NCBI RefSeq assembly: GCF_000281065.1
Contig: NZ_AKKK01000004.1
Coordinates: 62,001 to 126,000, forward strand
Length of the DNA stretch: 64,000 bases
Direction of reading: 5' to 3'
Source: Arthrobacter sp. M2012083
Lineage (GTDB): Bacteria; Actinomycetota; Actinomycetes; Actinomycetales; Micrococcaceae
Shown piece after piece: positions 33,123 to 41,934 of the stretch. Every line of letters begins with the position of its first letter. The first letter of the stretch is position 1. A model generated the notes under the pieces. That model ran no database searches. It saw only the letters and a list, made by a program, of their open reading frames with translations, and was not told the origin of the DNA. The position numbers and the translations under genes are program-made.

Positions 33123-34499
33123 TTATGGCGCTGTAACGTGGGGGACCGATTGCTTGCGTACTTCAGCCTGCTCGTCGGCGAGGGGTTTGCGTGCTGTCTC
33201 CGCGCTCATCAGCAAGCCCACCAGGGAGAGCACACCGATGCCCATCAGGAAGAACGCCGGTGAGCTGGGGTTACCGGTGGTGGCGATCAGCCAGGTGCCG
33301 ATAAGCGGTGCGACGCCGCCGAAGAGCATGGCGCCGACGTTGAACGGCAACGCGAATCCGAGGTAGCGCGAGCGGGTGCCGAACAGTTCGGTAAAGAAGG
33401 AAGGAAACACTGCATCGTTCATGGCGAAGAACATGAGCGAGACGATGAGGACCGCGGAGGCGAGGACCACGCCTCCGAAGGAAAGCAGGGTCATGATCGG
33501 GTAGCTCAACACGATGAAGGCGATGCTTGAGATCATCAGCGTCCGTTTGCGGCCGATCCGGTCGGACAGGCGGGCGGCAAGGGGGATAAAGATGATGTGG
33601 GCGACGAGCCCAATCGTGACTACCAATGTCGCGGTTGCTTCGCTCATCCCGGCTTCTTCGATGAGGAACGAGGGCGTGTAGCTGAGCAGGAGATAGTAGG
33701 CGCCGGCATTGAGGGACATGACGAGCAGTGCCTTCAGCATTGAGGGGAGGCTCTTGCGGGTCTCGGACCAGCGGTTTGAGACCGGAAGCTGATCAACTGC
33801 GCTCTGGCGCTGCTTCTTTTCGAGTTCCAGCACCCGGCGGAACTGCGGGGTGTCTTCCAAACGCAGGCGAAGCCAGAGGCCAACGATGCCGAGCGGGCCC
33901 GCGATGAGGAACGGGATCCTCCAGCCCCATTCCTGCATGAATTCCGGTGAGGTGCTGGCGTAGAGGATGGTGGCCATGAGCGAGGCTGCCAGGAACCCGG
34001 CGGCAGCTGCGATGGGTACGACACTGGTTAGCAGTCCGCGCTTGGCGGCGGGGGCGTACTCGGCGACGAAAGTGCCTGCGCCGGCGTATTCGCCGGAGGC
34101 TGAGAAGCTCTGTGTTACGCGGAGCAGCAGGAGCAGGATCGGTGCTGCGATGCCGATGGTGGCGTAGTTCGGTATGAATCCGATGAGGAAGGTGGCTCCG
34201 GACATGAGGATGATGGTCGTGGCGAGGATGCTCTTGCGGCCGATTTTGTCGCCTAGGCTGCCCCAGACGAAGGCCCCGAGCGGGCGTACGAGGAACGATA
34301 GCGCGAACACTGCGAAGGTGCTCATCAGGGCAACAGCGCGGTCCTCCGGGGGAAAGAAAACTATTGCGATGGTGGTCGCGAGGTAGCTGTAGCTGGCGTA
34401 GTCGAAGTACTCCAGCAATGTGCCGAGCCCGCTGGCGATGACGACTCGGCGGAGTATGGATCGGGGGACGGAATCTGTGGTGGCTACGGTGGTGGGCAT
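33123..34499 (-). CDS. MFS transporter, metabolite:H+ symporter (MHS) type
   Basis: 458-residue inner-membrane carrier with 12 predicted helices. The first helix stretch GTLLEYFDYASYSYLA and the loop GSLGDKIGRKS are typical of the ProP/KgtP/ShiA-like MHS group, which moves organic acids or osmolytes with protons. ATG 34499 is preceded by TGAGGA; a start five codons earlier overlaps that site. It is followed upstream (on its strand) by the PucR regulator gene in the same direction, so the regulator may control it. Confidence 0.85.
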   Translation of the reverse strand: MPTTVATTDSVPRSILRRVVIASGLGTLLEYFDYASYSYLATTIAIVFFPPEDRAVALMSTFAVFALSFLVRPLGAFVWGSLGDKIGRKSILATTIILMSGATFLIGFIPNYATIGIAAPILLLLLRVTQSFSASGEYAGAGTFVAEYAPAAKRGLLTSVVPIAAAAGFLAASLMATILYASTSPEFMQEWGWRIPFLIAGPLGIVGLWLRLRLEDTPQFRRVLELEKKQRQSAVDQLPVSNRWSETRKSLPSMLKALLVMSLNAGAYYLLLSYTPSFLIEEAGMSEATATLVVTIGLVAHIIFIPLAARLSDRIGRKRTLMISSIAFIVLSYPIMTLLSFGGVVLASAVLIVSLMFFAMNDAVFPSFFTELFGTRSRYLGFALPFNVGAMLFGGVAPLIGTWLIATTGNPSSPAFFLMGIGVLSLVGLLMSAETARKPLADEQAEVRKQSVPHVTAP

Positions 34500-34616
34500 G
34501 GTGTCGTTCCTCATTTGAGTACCGGATCTTCGCGGTGGGTCCGCAGGATGTGACGACCATCATGGCAGCTAACGTCAGCCCGGAATATGGCCTCGGCGGC
34601 GAATCCCTACTGTTAG

Positions 34617-36182
34617 TTATGGCCCTTTAGGTGAAGTACCTACGTTGTCGCGGAAGCCCCTGACTTTCAGGGCGAGCCAGAGCTCGGTCTGTGCATCGAT
34701 GCCGTCCAGGTCGTGACCGGTGATCTGGACGATCCGCTGCATCCGGTTCCGTACTGTGTGCCGGTGGACTCCCATTCGTTCGGCTGTCGCTTCGACGGAT
34801 CGGCGTTCGAGAAGCCAGGTGTGCAGTGTGTTCAGGAGGGCTTCGCCTCCGCGCGAGTTCTCGATGGGGGCGAGGACAGCGCTGGAGAAGGCTTCCAGGT
34901 ATTCGGATGGAGCGGCGTTGATCAGGAACTCGTGCGAGGCTCCGTCGACGTACTCGATGGGGGTGCCGGCCCGACGGCTGGTCTCCAGGGCCAGGGTTGC
35001 CTGCCTGATGCTGCGGGCGGAGTGCTCGGGAGCGCCCCTGGTGCCGATCCCCGTGGGGACGTCGAGACCGTAGTCAGCCAGGGCCTGGCGGGGGTCCACA
35101 GTTGCCAGACATTCGACGATGCGGTGACGGTGCCGTATAAAAGGGGCGGCGAGGACGACCGCGAGATCGTCGATGAGCACTTCGGCATGGGTCTCATTGC
35201 GCGCTTCGATGCTCACGCCCCGCAACGGGCCTGAATCTATGCCGATGCTCCGGAGGAACGTCCGGGCGCTGCCCGGCTCCGTGAACGTCAGGAGGCGGGC
35301 AAACCGTTCGGCGCGCTTACGGCGCGCAGATTCGTCGAGGAACCACACGCGTTCGAATTCGAGTGCCAGGAGCGAACGTAGTGCCGGCGCGGCGAGCTCA
35401 GCCGTCTCCTGGCCCGTCGGGATACGGACGCAGAACCCCCGGACAGTGTCATTGCCTGCGAACGGGAAGACCTCGACCGTCTCTTCTACGCCGGCGGATG
35501 TGCCGTCGGGATCCGCGACCAGTTCCGTGGCTGACAGGAGGAGTTGCTCTCCAAGTCGTGGTGCTTCACGTCCGGCGAGGCGTTCGCTCAAGGGCGCGAG
35601 CAGGATCGAAGGAAAGGCCGAGCTTCTGGCCATGACCCTCCCGAGACGGTCGAATACAGCCACCGGCTCCTCGGTCCGTTGCTGCCAGCCGGACAGCAGG
35701 TCCCCAAACGAGCCGCCGCGGGCCACAATTGCTGTGATCTCCATCTGCAGGTCGAGCGGCCGTCTGAGCGCTTCCCGTTGTCCTTCCGCGTGCAGGACGG
35801 CGATGGTGTGCGCGATTCGCCCGAAGTCGGCGATGTCACCGGTCAGCAGTGGCAGGTCATTCTCGCTTGCCAGAGCCAGCACCTGCGCCGGGAGGCGCTC
35901 GAATGCGGCCTCGGCGCCGAGGCCGATGATGAGCCCCGAGGCACCGGCGTCCGTGGCTTCCGACAGGAAATTCTTCCAGGCTGTCCAGTCCTCACCGATG
36001 TGCAGCCCGCTGGTAAGCACCATTTCGCCGCCGTGGAGTCTCGGAAACGGTCCTTTTCGCTCGACAGCAATGGGGACACCGGCGGCTCGTTCAACGCCGG
36101 CGCCTCCGTGCGCCGTCGTCAGCCCAAGCCCTGGGGTGGAAGCAAGCTTGGCCACCGTGAACGCCGTCAATTCAAGTGCCAT
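34617..36182 (-). CDS. PucR family transcriptional regulator
   Basis: 521 residues. The N-terminal purine-catabolism regulator-like domain (about 1-130: GGEMVLTSGLHIG, ASGLIIGLG) precedes a middle region and the C-terminal PucR/CdaR helix-turn-helix (LLERRSVEATAERMGVHRHTVRNRMQRI, read in parts). It is transcribed with the MHS transporter and divergently from ppnP, with 167 bp between the starts. Purine or nucleoside-derived ligands would fit both the family name and its neighbour, but this is inference. Confidence 0.85.
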   Translation of the reverse strand: MALELTAFTVAKLASTPGLGLTTAHGGAGVERAAGVPIAVERKGPFPRLHGGEMVLTSGLHIGEDWTAWKNFLSEATDAGASGLIIGLGAEAAFERLPAQVLALASENDLPLLTGDIADFGRIAHTIAVLHAEGQREALRRPLDLQMEITAIVARGGSFGDLLSGWQQRTEEPVAVFDRLGRVMARSSAFPSILLAPLSERLAGREAPRLGEQLLLSATELVADPDGTSAGVEETVEVFPFAGNDTVRGFCVRIPTGQETAELAAPALRSLLALEFERVWFLDESARRKRAERFARLLTFTEPGSARTFLRSIGIDSGPLRGVSIEARNETHAEVLIDDLAVVLAAPFIRHRHRIVECLATVDPRQALADYGLDVPTGIGTRGAPEHSARSIRQATLALETSRRAGTPIEYVDGASHEFLINAAPSEYLEAFSSAVLAPIENSRGGEALLNTLHTWLLERRSVEATAERMGVHRHTVRNRMQRIVQITGHDLDGIDAQTELWLALKVRGFRDNVGTSPKGP

Positions 36183-36349
36183 GGCCCCATGTTAGCGACG
36201 ATCAGGCGGCATTTCTGTACGGGCCGGCCACTATTTGGTTAGCCAAGAGTACGCCCCGGCGATGGTCAGGAAAGGATGGCTTCAATAGTGTGATTCGCAG
36301 CAGGCCGCACCAGCGAGCCGAAGACCGCAACTGCGAATGGGAGCATGTG

Positions 36350-36661
36350 ATGATCGGCCAGAACGAGTACTTCGAGGGACAAGTACGAAGCCTTGAATTC
36401 AAGAACGAGCAGGGAAACTTCACCGTCGGGGTGATGGAGCCCGGTGAATGGAAGTTCGAAGCCCCCGTCAAAGAATGGATGCACCTCGTCCGCGGAACCT
36501 GGGATGTGCAGCAACCCGCCGGTCAGGGGGAGTGGACAACCTACAAGGAAGGCGAACGGTTCGAGGTCCCGGGTGGTACCGACTTCACCGTCCGCGTAAA
36601 AGACACCGTCGCCTACCTCTGCCCCTACACCGGTGAATTCCTCGGTCACCTGGACATGTAG
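36350..36661 (+). CDS. ppnP: Pyrimidine/purine nucleoside phosphorylase
   Basis: 103 residues, the full size of PpnP (formerly DUF1255), a small cupin-like phosphorylase that splits nucleosides with phosphate into base and pentose-1-phosphate. Recognised by GEWKFEAPVKEWMHLVRG and EGERFEVPGGTDFTVRVKD. ATG 36350 follows TGGGAG. It is divergent from the PucR gene, consistent with nucleoside salvage or use, and ends at its own terminator. A TAGTGT -10-like element lies at 36286. Confidence 0.88.
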   Translation: MIGQNEYFEGQVRSLEFKNEQGNFTVGVMEPGEWKFEAPVKEWMHLVRGTWDVQQPAGQGEWTTYKEGERFEVPGGTDFTVRVKDTVAYLCPYTGEFLGHLDM

Positions 36662-36717
36662 CATCCGCAACTGCCTGAGTACTGACACAAGTGAGTATGT
36701 GTTGGACTGACCTCAAC

Positions 36718-36750
36718 AAAAGGAGCCTGGCGCCAAGCCGGGCTCCTTTT
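36718..36750. terminator. Terminator after ppnP
   Basis: AAAAGGAGCC-T-GGC pairs with GCC-G-GGCTCCTTTT, with flanking CAAC/GTTG complementarity, and is U-rich on both strands. Confidence 0.8.
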
Positions 36751-36846
36751 AGTTGCGCCCGTGCGGGCCTTCACCTCTATGAGTGAGAGTTATATGTATC
36801 CGTAGCGTGACTCGACGGCTCAGTGGGCAGTCCGCTAAGCCGTTAA

Positions 36847-36936
36847 TCAGTCAAGGTCCGTTCCCCTTGCCTCGAGGTAGACGCTGACTGCATCGATCAG
36901 GTGGCCGATATGTTGAGGCATCAGCTGGCCCGCCAT
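36847..36936 (-). CDS. Very short ORF, possible truncated gene
   Basis: 29 codons beginning MAGQLMPQHIGHLIDAV, with a good GGAGGG 8 nt before the ATG. It lies next to an IS21 remnant, so it may be a gene truncated by insertion and not a genuine small protein. No family is recognised. Confidence 0.25.
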   Translation of the reverse strand: MAGQLMPQHIGHLIDAVSVYLEARGTDLD

Positions 36937-37046
36937 ATCTGCGTCCCTCCGCACCTAGGCCGCTGCCAGTTCTGCATGGTAACCCGGCAGCTGTGATCGC
37001 TGGCCTGCCACCGGACAAGCGCCCCGTCCCCGCTGTTGTTGACTAG

Positions 37047-37345
37047 GACCAGCTGCTGGCCAAACGTGCCATCCATAACGCCGCCCCCGGTTCGGCAATC
37101 AATTCCAAGGAGCAGATCTCATGAGCCCAACCACGCCTGTTGTCGTATCCCAGACCCTGCGGCGACGCCGCGGACTGACCGAGTAAGCCGCCGTTTGCTG
37201 CGGCGGACCAGGCTTGCCGGAGGCTCCGGTTGCCCTAATGGCGGTCCTGGACGAAGCACTCCGCGTCGCTGGCAAGGAACAGCTCTCCTACCAAGGCCTT
37301 CTCGCGGAGCTACTTCTGAGGGACCTGCTGGCGCGGGTTCCTCAA
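37047..37345 (+). pseudogene. IS21-family remnant: end of istA and broken istB
   Basis: Positions 37047-37124 read as an istA-like tail (DQLLAKRAIHNAAPG...) ending in TGA that overlaps ATG 37121 of an istB-like frame, the usual istA/istB overlap. The istB frame starts MSPTTPVVVSQTLRRRRGLTE, hits a stop, continues one frame over as DQACRRLRLP, then returns as MAVLDEALRVAGKEQLSYQGLLAELL and breaks off. An in-frame stop also precedes the istA tail. Clearly non-functional transposition genes; no terminal inverted repeats were found. Confidence 0.65.
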
Positions 37346-37373
37346 GGTTCAGCGCATATTCAATATCGTTCGG

Positions 37374-37658
37374 TCAGTTTTTGGGTGCTGTCCCTGCTCT
37401 CGCCCGTCTGGGGATGCGTTCCCGGCCCCGTAAAGCGAGGTAGATCGCAGCTCCGATGACTGGAACCGCGATTATCAGCACAGCCCATCCCACGCGTGCC
37501 CAGCCTGAGAGTCCCCGGTCCGTGACTGCCAATACGAGTGTCGCGAGAACGGCGATTCCAAGGATGATGCTTGGTATGGCGGATACTGCCATTAAGACAA
37601 AGTTTGGCTGAAGGCTAGCTTCCTGGCTTTGCAGCAGCACTACGAGCTCGTTGCCCAT
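37374..37658 (-). CDS. PLD nuclease N-terminal-like small membrane protein
   Basis: 94 residues with two membrane helices (SIILGIAVLATLVLAV and WARVGWAVLIIAVPVIGAAIYL) and a basic tail. The second helix block is that of PLDc_N domain proteins, small actinobacterial membrane proteins of unknown role. ATG 37658 follows GGAGGG at 8 nt. The 3' end lies close to the IS21 remnant; the C-terminal tail may have been altered by it. Confidence 0.7.
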   Translation of the reverse strand: MGNELVVLLQSQEASLQPNFVLMAVSAIPSIILGIAVLATLVLAVTDRGLSGWARVGWAVLIIAVPVIGAAIYLALRGRERIPRRARAGTAPKN

Positions 37659-37677
37659 CCTGAGTTCCCTCCAACGC

Positions 37678-38095
37678 TTAGCTGGACCCGCGCATCAAAT
37701 GATCCAAGCGGGTTTGAACCCACGAGTGGGCCCTGGCAGTAGCGGCCCCCCAACCGTCTTCGCATGCCTTGACCGGAACAAAATTCGGAGCAGTGCAGCT
37801 CCATCCCCATCCCCAGCGGGTGGCGGTCTGGTTGTAGACACGATCGATGGTGTCGTAGGTTCCGTTGACAATAGCGTAGTCGGCGTTAAATGCGACGACG
37901 ATGGTGCCCCATTGGTTCTTGACGCCGCAGCCGAGGTATACGGCATTTCCGTTTCTTGAGGGCGAACCGAAGCGTCGCATGCGTGCCGACCAGGGTTGGA
38001 TCCGAGCCATTCAGGAAGTCGATGGACGCTCCGATGTTAACGAGGACGACGGCGGGAGTTGTCCTCCCGCCGTCGTGAGCCGTTCGGCTTGGCAC
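37678..38095 (-). pseudogene. Frameshifted uncharacterised gene
   Basis: Reading on the minus strand, one frame gives GASIDFLNGSDPTLVGTHA...FALK and then, one base off within an AAGAAAC run near 37960, the next frame continues NGNAVYLGCGVKNQWGT to the end MRGSS. The two pieces read smoothly together, so a single-base indel is likely. The product, with several Trp and Cys (GWGWSCTAP), looks secreted, but no family is recognised. Alternatively only the downstream frame (37678-38010) is used. Confidence 0.4.
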
Positions 38096-38116
38096 CTCGC
38101 CTTGTTGGCGCGGCGT

Positions 38117-38689
38117 TCAGCCTTCAAGCTTGGAATGCTCGCCCAGGCGGTGCCATGAACGGTTGTGGTAGACCAGAGCGTCACTGGGTTCGCCCGCTGA
38201 GACATCACGCATTACGCGCGCCTCCAGGGCGTGAACGGCGATGATTGTGGAGGTCCCCACCTCCATGCGATTGATGACGGCGCAGCGCACCCAGGCGCGG
38301 ACATCGTCGTAGACGGCTTCGCCGGTTGCAAGGGCGGACCAGCGGTGCGTCTGGTCAAAGCGGTCGGCGCCGGGGGTCGCCCCAAACTTGGCCAAGTCGA
38401 CGTCGTGCGCGTCCAGCAGGTGCACCACGACGGTTTCGGCGCGTGAGAGCACCGAGGAGGCAGAGGACAGCGCCGAGACCGAGAAAATCAGCAACGGAGG
38501 TTCCGCACTCACTGACACGACCGACGATACCGTCAGCGCCACCGGTCCTTCGCCGGCATCCGCCGTAATGACGGCGACACCTCCCGGGTGGCCACGGAAC
38601 AGTGCTTTGAATTCGTCGGCGGAGAGGGAGGACGGGAAGCTTTGCTTCGGAACCTCGAGCCAAGTGTCTGGGGGGTAGGCGTGAAACAT
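38117..38689 (-). CDS. Flavin reductase family protein
   Basis: 190 residues of the FMN-binding split-barrel flavin reductase family: HPGGVAVITADAGEGPVALTV near residue 35 and PPLLIFSVS for flavin binding, ending with a typical ALVYHNRSWHRL. ATG 38689 is 2 nt past the end of mesD, so it is co-translated with the methionine synthase genes. It would supply reduced flavin, perhaps to an oxygen-using step of the MesX/MesD system (inference). Confidence 0.85.
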   Translation of the reverse strand: MFHAYPPDTWLEVPKQSFPSSLSADEFKALFRGHPGGVAVITADAGEGPVALTVSSVVSVSAEPPLLIFSVSALSSASSVLSRAETVVVHLLDAHDVDLAKFGATPGADRFDQTHRWSALATGEAVYDDVRAWVRCAVINRMEVGTSTIIAVHALEARVMRDVSAGEPSDALVYHNRSWHRLGEHSKLEG

Positions 38690-38691
38690 CG

Positions 38692-39738
38692 TTATGACGC
38701 CCCGGGGGTGGAGCGGGCGAGTTCCTCGCGAATGATGTTTGTCCCTGCGCTGAGGGCACTTAGCTTGGCCAGTGCGATGTCCCGGGGGAACGGTGCCATG
38801 CCGCAGTTGGAGCTGGCGATGAGCTTGTCCGCATCGACGAACTGCAGGGCCTTGCGGAGGGTGTTGGCGACGTCCTCCGGGGTCTCGATGGTCTCGCTTG
38901 CGACGTCGATTGCCCCGAGCATGACTTTCTTGCCGCGGAGGAGCTCGATGAGGTCCATGGGCACGTGGGAGTTCTGGGATTCCAGCGAGATGATGTCGAT
39001 GCTGGAGCTCTGAAGCAGCGGGAACGTTTCCTCGTACTGCCGCCACTGTGAGCCGAGAGTCGCCTTCCAGTCATTATTCGCCTTGATTCCGTAGCCGTAG
39101 CAGATATGCACGGCGGTCTCCGCACGCAGCCCTTCTGCCGCTCTCTCAAGCGCAGCCACGCCCCAGTCCTTGACCTCATCAAGGAAGACGTTGAACGCGG
39201 GCTCGTCGAACTGGATGATGTCCACACCGGCCGCCTCCAGTTCCTTCGCCTCCTGGTTAAGGATGGCAGCAAACTCCCAGGCCAGCTTCTCGCGGCTCTT
39301 GTAGTGGTCATCGTAGAGAGTGTCCACCATCGTCATTGGACCGGGAAGAGTCCATTTGATCGGCCGGTCGGTGGTTGCGCGGAGGAACTTTGCGTCTTCG
39401 ACGAATACCGGCCGCTCACGGCGCACTGCTCCGACGACGGTCGGCACGCTCGCGTCGTAGCGATCGCGGATGCGCACGGTCTTGCGCTGTTCAAAGTCGA
39501 CCCCGCTGAGATGCTCGATGAAGGTCGTGACGAAGTGCTGGCGGGTTTGCTCGCCGTCGCTGACGATGTCGATGCCGCGTCGGCTCTGCTCGTGGATGGC
39601 AATGCGCAGCGCATCCTGCTTGCCCTCGAGCAGCGCATCGCCCTCCAGTTTCCACGGGGACCACAGAGTCTCCGGCTCTGCGAGCCACGATGGTTTGGGC
39701 AGGCTTCCCACAACGGTGGTGGGCAAAAGTGTGTTCAT
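38692..39738 (-). CDS. mesD: Folate-independent methionine synthase (MesD type, MetE core)
   Basis: 348 residues, matching only the C-terminal catalytic half of MetE. It starts LPTTVVGSLPKPSW; HICYGYG and the late SSNCGMAP provide the zinc-binding His/Cys residues, and IIQFDEPAFN the acidic active-site block. The folate-binding N-terminal half of MetE is absent. Short MetE-like proteins paired with DUF1852 are known as MesD, which needs MesX and oxygen. The methyl donor is not methyl-folate. The upstream neighbour is mesX (20-nt gap). Confidence 0.85.
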   Translation of the reverse strand: MNTLLPTTVVGSLPKPSWLAEPETLWSPWKLEGDALLEGKQDALRIAIHEQSRRGIDIVSDGEQTRQHFVTTFIEHLSGVDFEQRKTVRIRDRYDASVPTVVGAVRRERPVFVEDAKFLRATTDRPIKWTLPGPMTMVDTLYDDHYKSREKLAWEFAAILNQEAKELEAAGVDIIQFDEPAFNVFLDEVKDWGVAALERAAEGLRAETAVHICYGYGIKANNDWKATLGSQWRQYEETFPLLQSSSIDIISLESQNSHVPMDLIELLRGKKVMLGAIDVASETIETPEDVANTLRKALQFVDADKLIASSNCGMAPFPRDIALAKLSALSAGTNIIREELARSTPGAS

Positions 39739-39758
39739 GATTGACGATTCTCCGTGGG

Positions 39759-40751
39759 TCAGTTGACGAGAGCGGGGTATTTGGCGGTCCACTGGTCCAA
39801 CAGGTCCTTGTGGGGCGTGATGAAGTGTTCCTCCGTGTACTTCGCCTGCGTGATCGCGAGCTGACTGCGCTCGACGCGGTCGTAAGCGATCTGGGTACGC
39901 GAGTAATCCTGCTCTCCCAGGCTCGGCTGGTAGACGTGGGCGGCGGCGGAATTCGCGTTGTAGATCTCCGGGCGGTAGATCTTCTGGAACGTCTCCATGG
40001 TGCTGATCGTGCCGATGAGCTGCAGGTTGGAGTAGTCGTTGAGCAGGTCGCCGCGGAAATAGAAGGCGAGCGGCGCAACGCTGCCGCGTGGCATGAAGTA
40101 GCGGACCTGCAGCCCCATCTTTGCGAAGTATGCGTCCGTCAGCGAGAATTCGTCCTGCTGGTACTCGACGCCCAGGACCGGGTGACGGTTCTCCGTTCGC
40201 CGGTACGTCTTGCTCGTGGAGACGCTGATGCACACCACTGGCGGCTGCGGGAAGCGTTCCTGGCATGCCGGGGAATCGAGGAATTGCTGGAACAGTTTGC
40301 CGTGAAGATCGCCGAAATCCTCGGGAACGGTGGGTTTGCCTGAGGCCCCTGCTGCCGCTGGCAGTACGACGCTGAAGTCGAAGTCACGGACGTAGGAGGA
40401 GAAGTTGTTCCCCACGATCCCTTGGTGGCGGACCCCGTTCAGCTGGTCGACGATCTGGATGTCGAGAACCTCGAACAGCGGGAACTGCTGATCCGTACCT
40501 TCCGCAGTGAACTCTATCTGCACAGAGACGATCTCAAGCTCGAGCGTGTAACGGTCCCGGTCCGGGTTGTCCCAGCATGCGAGATCGTTGAAGCGGCGCC
40601 GAATCATGGTCAAGGCATTGCGGAGGTTCTCCTGGCGGTGCTCTCCCCGTGCCAGGTTGGCGAAATTCGTCGTGATCCGCGAGCCTTCCGACGGGGAGTA
40701 GTCCTCGTCGAAGGGGGTGGTGGTGATGCTGAAGGTGAAGTCGTCTGCCAT
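39759..40751 (-). CDS. mesX: MesX (DUF1852), partner of MesD
   Basis: 330 residues, full-length DUF1852. Recognised from the N-terminal FTFSITTTPFDEDYSPSEGS and SRITTNFANLARGEHRQENLRN, and from the invariant pairing with a MesD-type synthase. In other bacteria MesX is required for MesD to make methionine from homocysteine. It is the first gene of the minus-strand operon mesX-mesD-flavin reductase and divergent from a LysR gene with an operator between them. Confidence 0.85.
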   Translation of the reverse strand: MADDFTFSITTTPFDEDYSPSEGSRITTNFANLARGEHRQENLRNALTMIRRRFNDLACWDNPDRDRYTLELEIVSVQIEFTAEGTDQQFPLFEVLDIQIVDQLNGVRHQGIVGNNFSSYVRDFDFSVVLPAAAGASGKPTVPEDFGDLHGKLFQQFLDSPACQERFPQPPVVCISVSTSKTYRRTENRHPVLGVEYQQDEFSLTDAYFAKMGLQVRYFMPRGSVAPLAFYFRGDLLNDYSNLQLIGTISTMETFQKIYRPEIYNANSAAAHVYQPSLGEQDYSRTQIAYDRVERSQLAITQAKYTEEHFITPHKDLLDQWTAKYPALVN

Positions 40752-40831
40752 GTGCTGCCAATCCGTTGATGGGCCGGAGACGGCCTTTCAGAAGGTGATG
40801 TATCCATGGTGCAGCCTTCCGCGGGGTATCA

Positions 40832-40848
40832 AGTAACTAGTGGTTACT
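40832..40848. promoter_or_regulatory. LysR-type operator between mesX and the lysR gene
   Basis: AGTAAC-TAGTG-GTTACT is a perfect dyad with 6-bp arms and a 5-bp spacer in the 120-bp divergent intergenic region, placed as a LysR binding site would be. Confidence 0.6.
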
Positions 40849-40871
40849 ATGCATACATATAGAATCTTCCT

Positions 40872-41813
40872 ATGCCCCAGATTTCGAGTGGATTGACCCT
40901 GCAGCAGCTGCGCTACTTTATAGAAGTTGCAGCTGAGGGGTCGATCTCCGCGGCCGCCGATCTTCTTTATGTAGCGCAGCCGACCATGTCCGCCGCGATG
41001 AAGGACCTTGAGGCCCGTGTGGGCCGTGCGCTCCTGGTTCGCTCCGCCCGCGGGGTCACCCTCACCGCTGACGGTGTAGAGTTCCTCGGCTACGCGAGGC
41101 AGGTCGTGGAGCAGTTTGCTCTCCTCGAGCAGCGCTATCTTGGTAGGCCACCGCGGCGGCGTCTGCTCGGGGTGTCAACGCAGCACTACTCGTTCGCGGT
41201 GGATGCCTTCGTCCGGATGGTCAAGGCCACTGAGGTGGCCGAATACGAGTTCTCGCTGCGTGAGTCCCGTACTTGGGACATTATCGAGGATGTCCGGACG
41301 CTCCGCAGCGAGATAGGCATCCTCTACCGGAACGATTTCAACCGGAAGGTCATCGACAAGCTGCTCCGGGAATCCGGGCTCGCGTTCACTCCGCTTTTCC
41401 TCGCCGATCCGCACATTTTCATTTCACGGAAAAATCCGCTCGCCTCAAAAGAGCGTGCGACTCTCGATGATCTCGCCGGCTTGCCGCGGCTAACTTTCGA
41501 TCAAGGTGCGAACAACTCTTTCTACTTCGCCGAGGAGATTCTCTCCACCCTGTCCAGTAAGCAGGAGATCCGGGTCTCTGACCGTGCCACGATCTTCAAC
41601 CTCATGATCGGGCTCCACGGCTACACGATCTCGACCGGCATCATCAGCGGGCAGCTCGATCCGGAGATCGTCGCCATCCCGCTCGACGTTGACGAACGCA
41701 TCGAGATCGGCTGGATCGGCCACGCCGCGATCCCGCTCACCGACCAAGCGCAGCGCTACCTCAAGGAATTGCGGGCCGTCGTCGCTGAGTTCGGCGTAGA
41801 GCTACTCGACTGA
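40872..41813 (+). CDS. LysR family transcriptional regulator
   Basis: 313 residues. The N-terminal winged helix-turn-helix (LTLQQLRYFIEVAAEGSISA, VAQPTMSAAMKDLE) is followed by a periplasmic-binding-like effector domain. It is divergent from mesX and shares its promoter region, so it probably activates the methionine-synthase operon, perhaps in response to homocysteine, methionine or a methyl donor. It is not recognisably MetR itself. Confidence 0.88.
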   Translation: MPQISSGLTLQQLRYFIEVAAEGSISAAADLLYVAQPTMSAAMKDLEARVGRALLVRSARGVTLTADGVEFLGYARQVVEQFALLEQRYLGRPPRRRLLGVSTQHYSFAVDAFVRMVKATEVAEYEFSLRESRTWDIIEDVRTLRSEIGILYRNDFNRKVIDKLLRESGLAFTPLFLADPHIFISRKNPLASKERATLDDLAGLPRLTFDQGANNSFYFAEEILSTLSSKQEIRVSDRATIFNLMIGLHGYTISTGIISGQLDPEIVAIPLDVDERIEIGWIGHAAIPLTDQAQRYLKELRAVVAEFGVELLD

Positions 41814-41934
41814 CTGCCGCTGAGCGGGTGCGTCTTTACCCCTTCGGTGATTGGACATGTTCGTTGCAGCAAAGCGGGTTGCTGAGCCGTGAGGCATGTT
41901 GGGCAGCCCTCTGAAACTGCAAGACAAAGATGCC

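Noticed and set aside
19199..36296. Shared string TAGTGTGATTC at 19199 and 36286 and TACTGTGATTC at 30033
   Set aside because: These are best read as -10 region similarity; three copies, one outside the regulon, are not enough to call a further regulatory motif.
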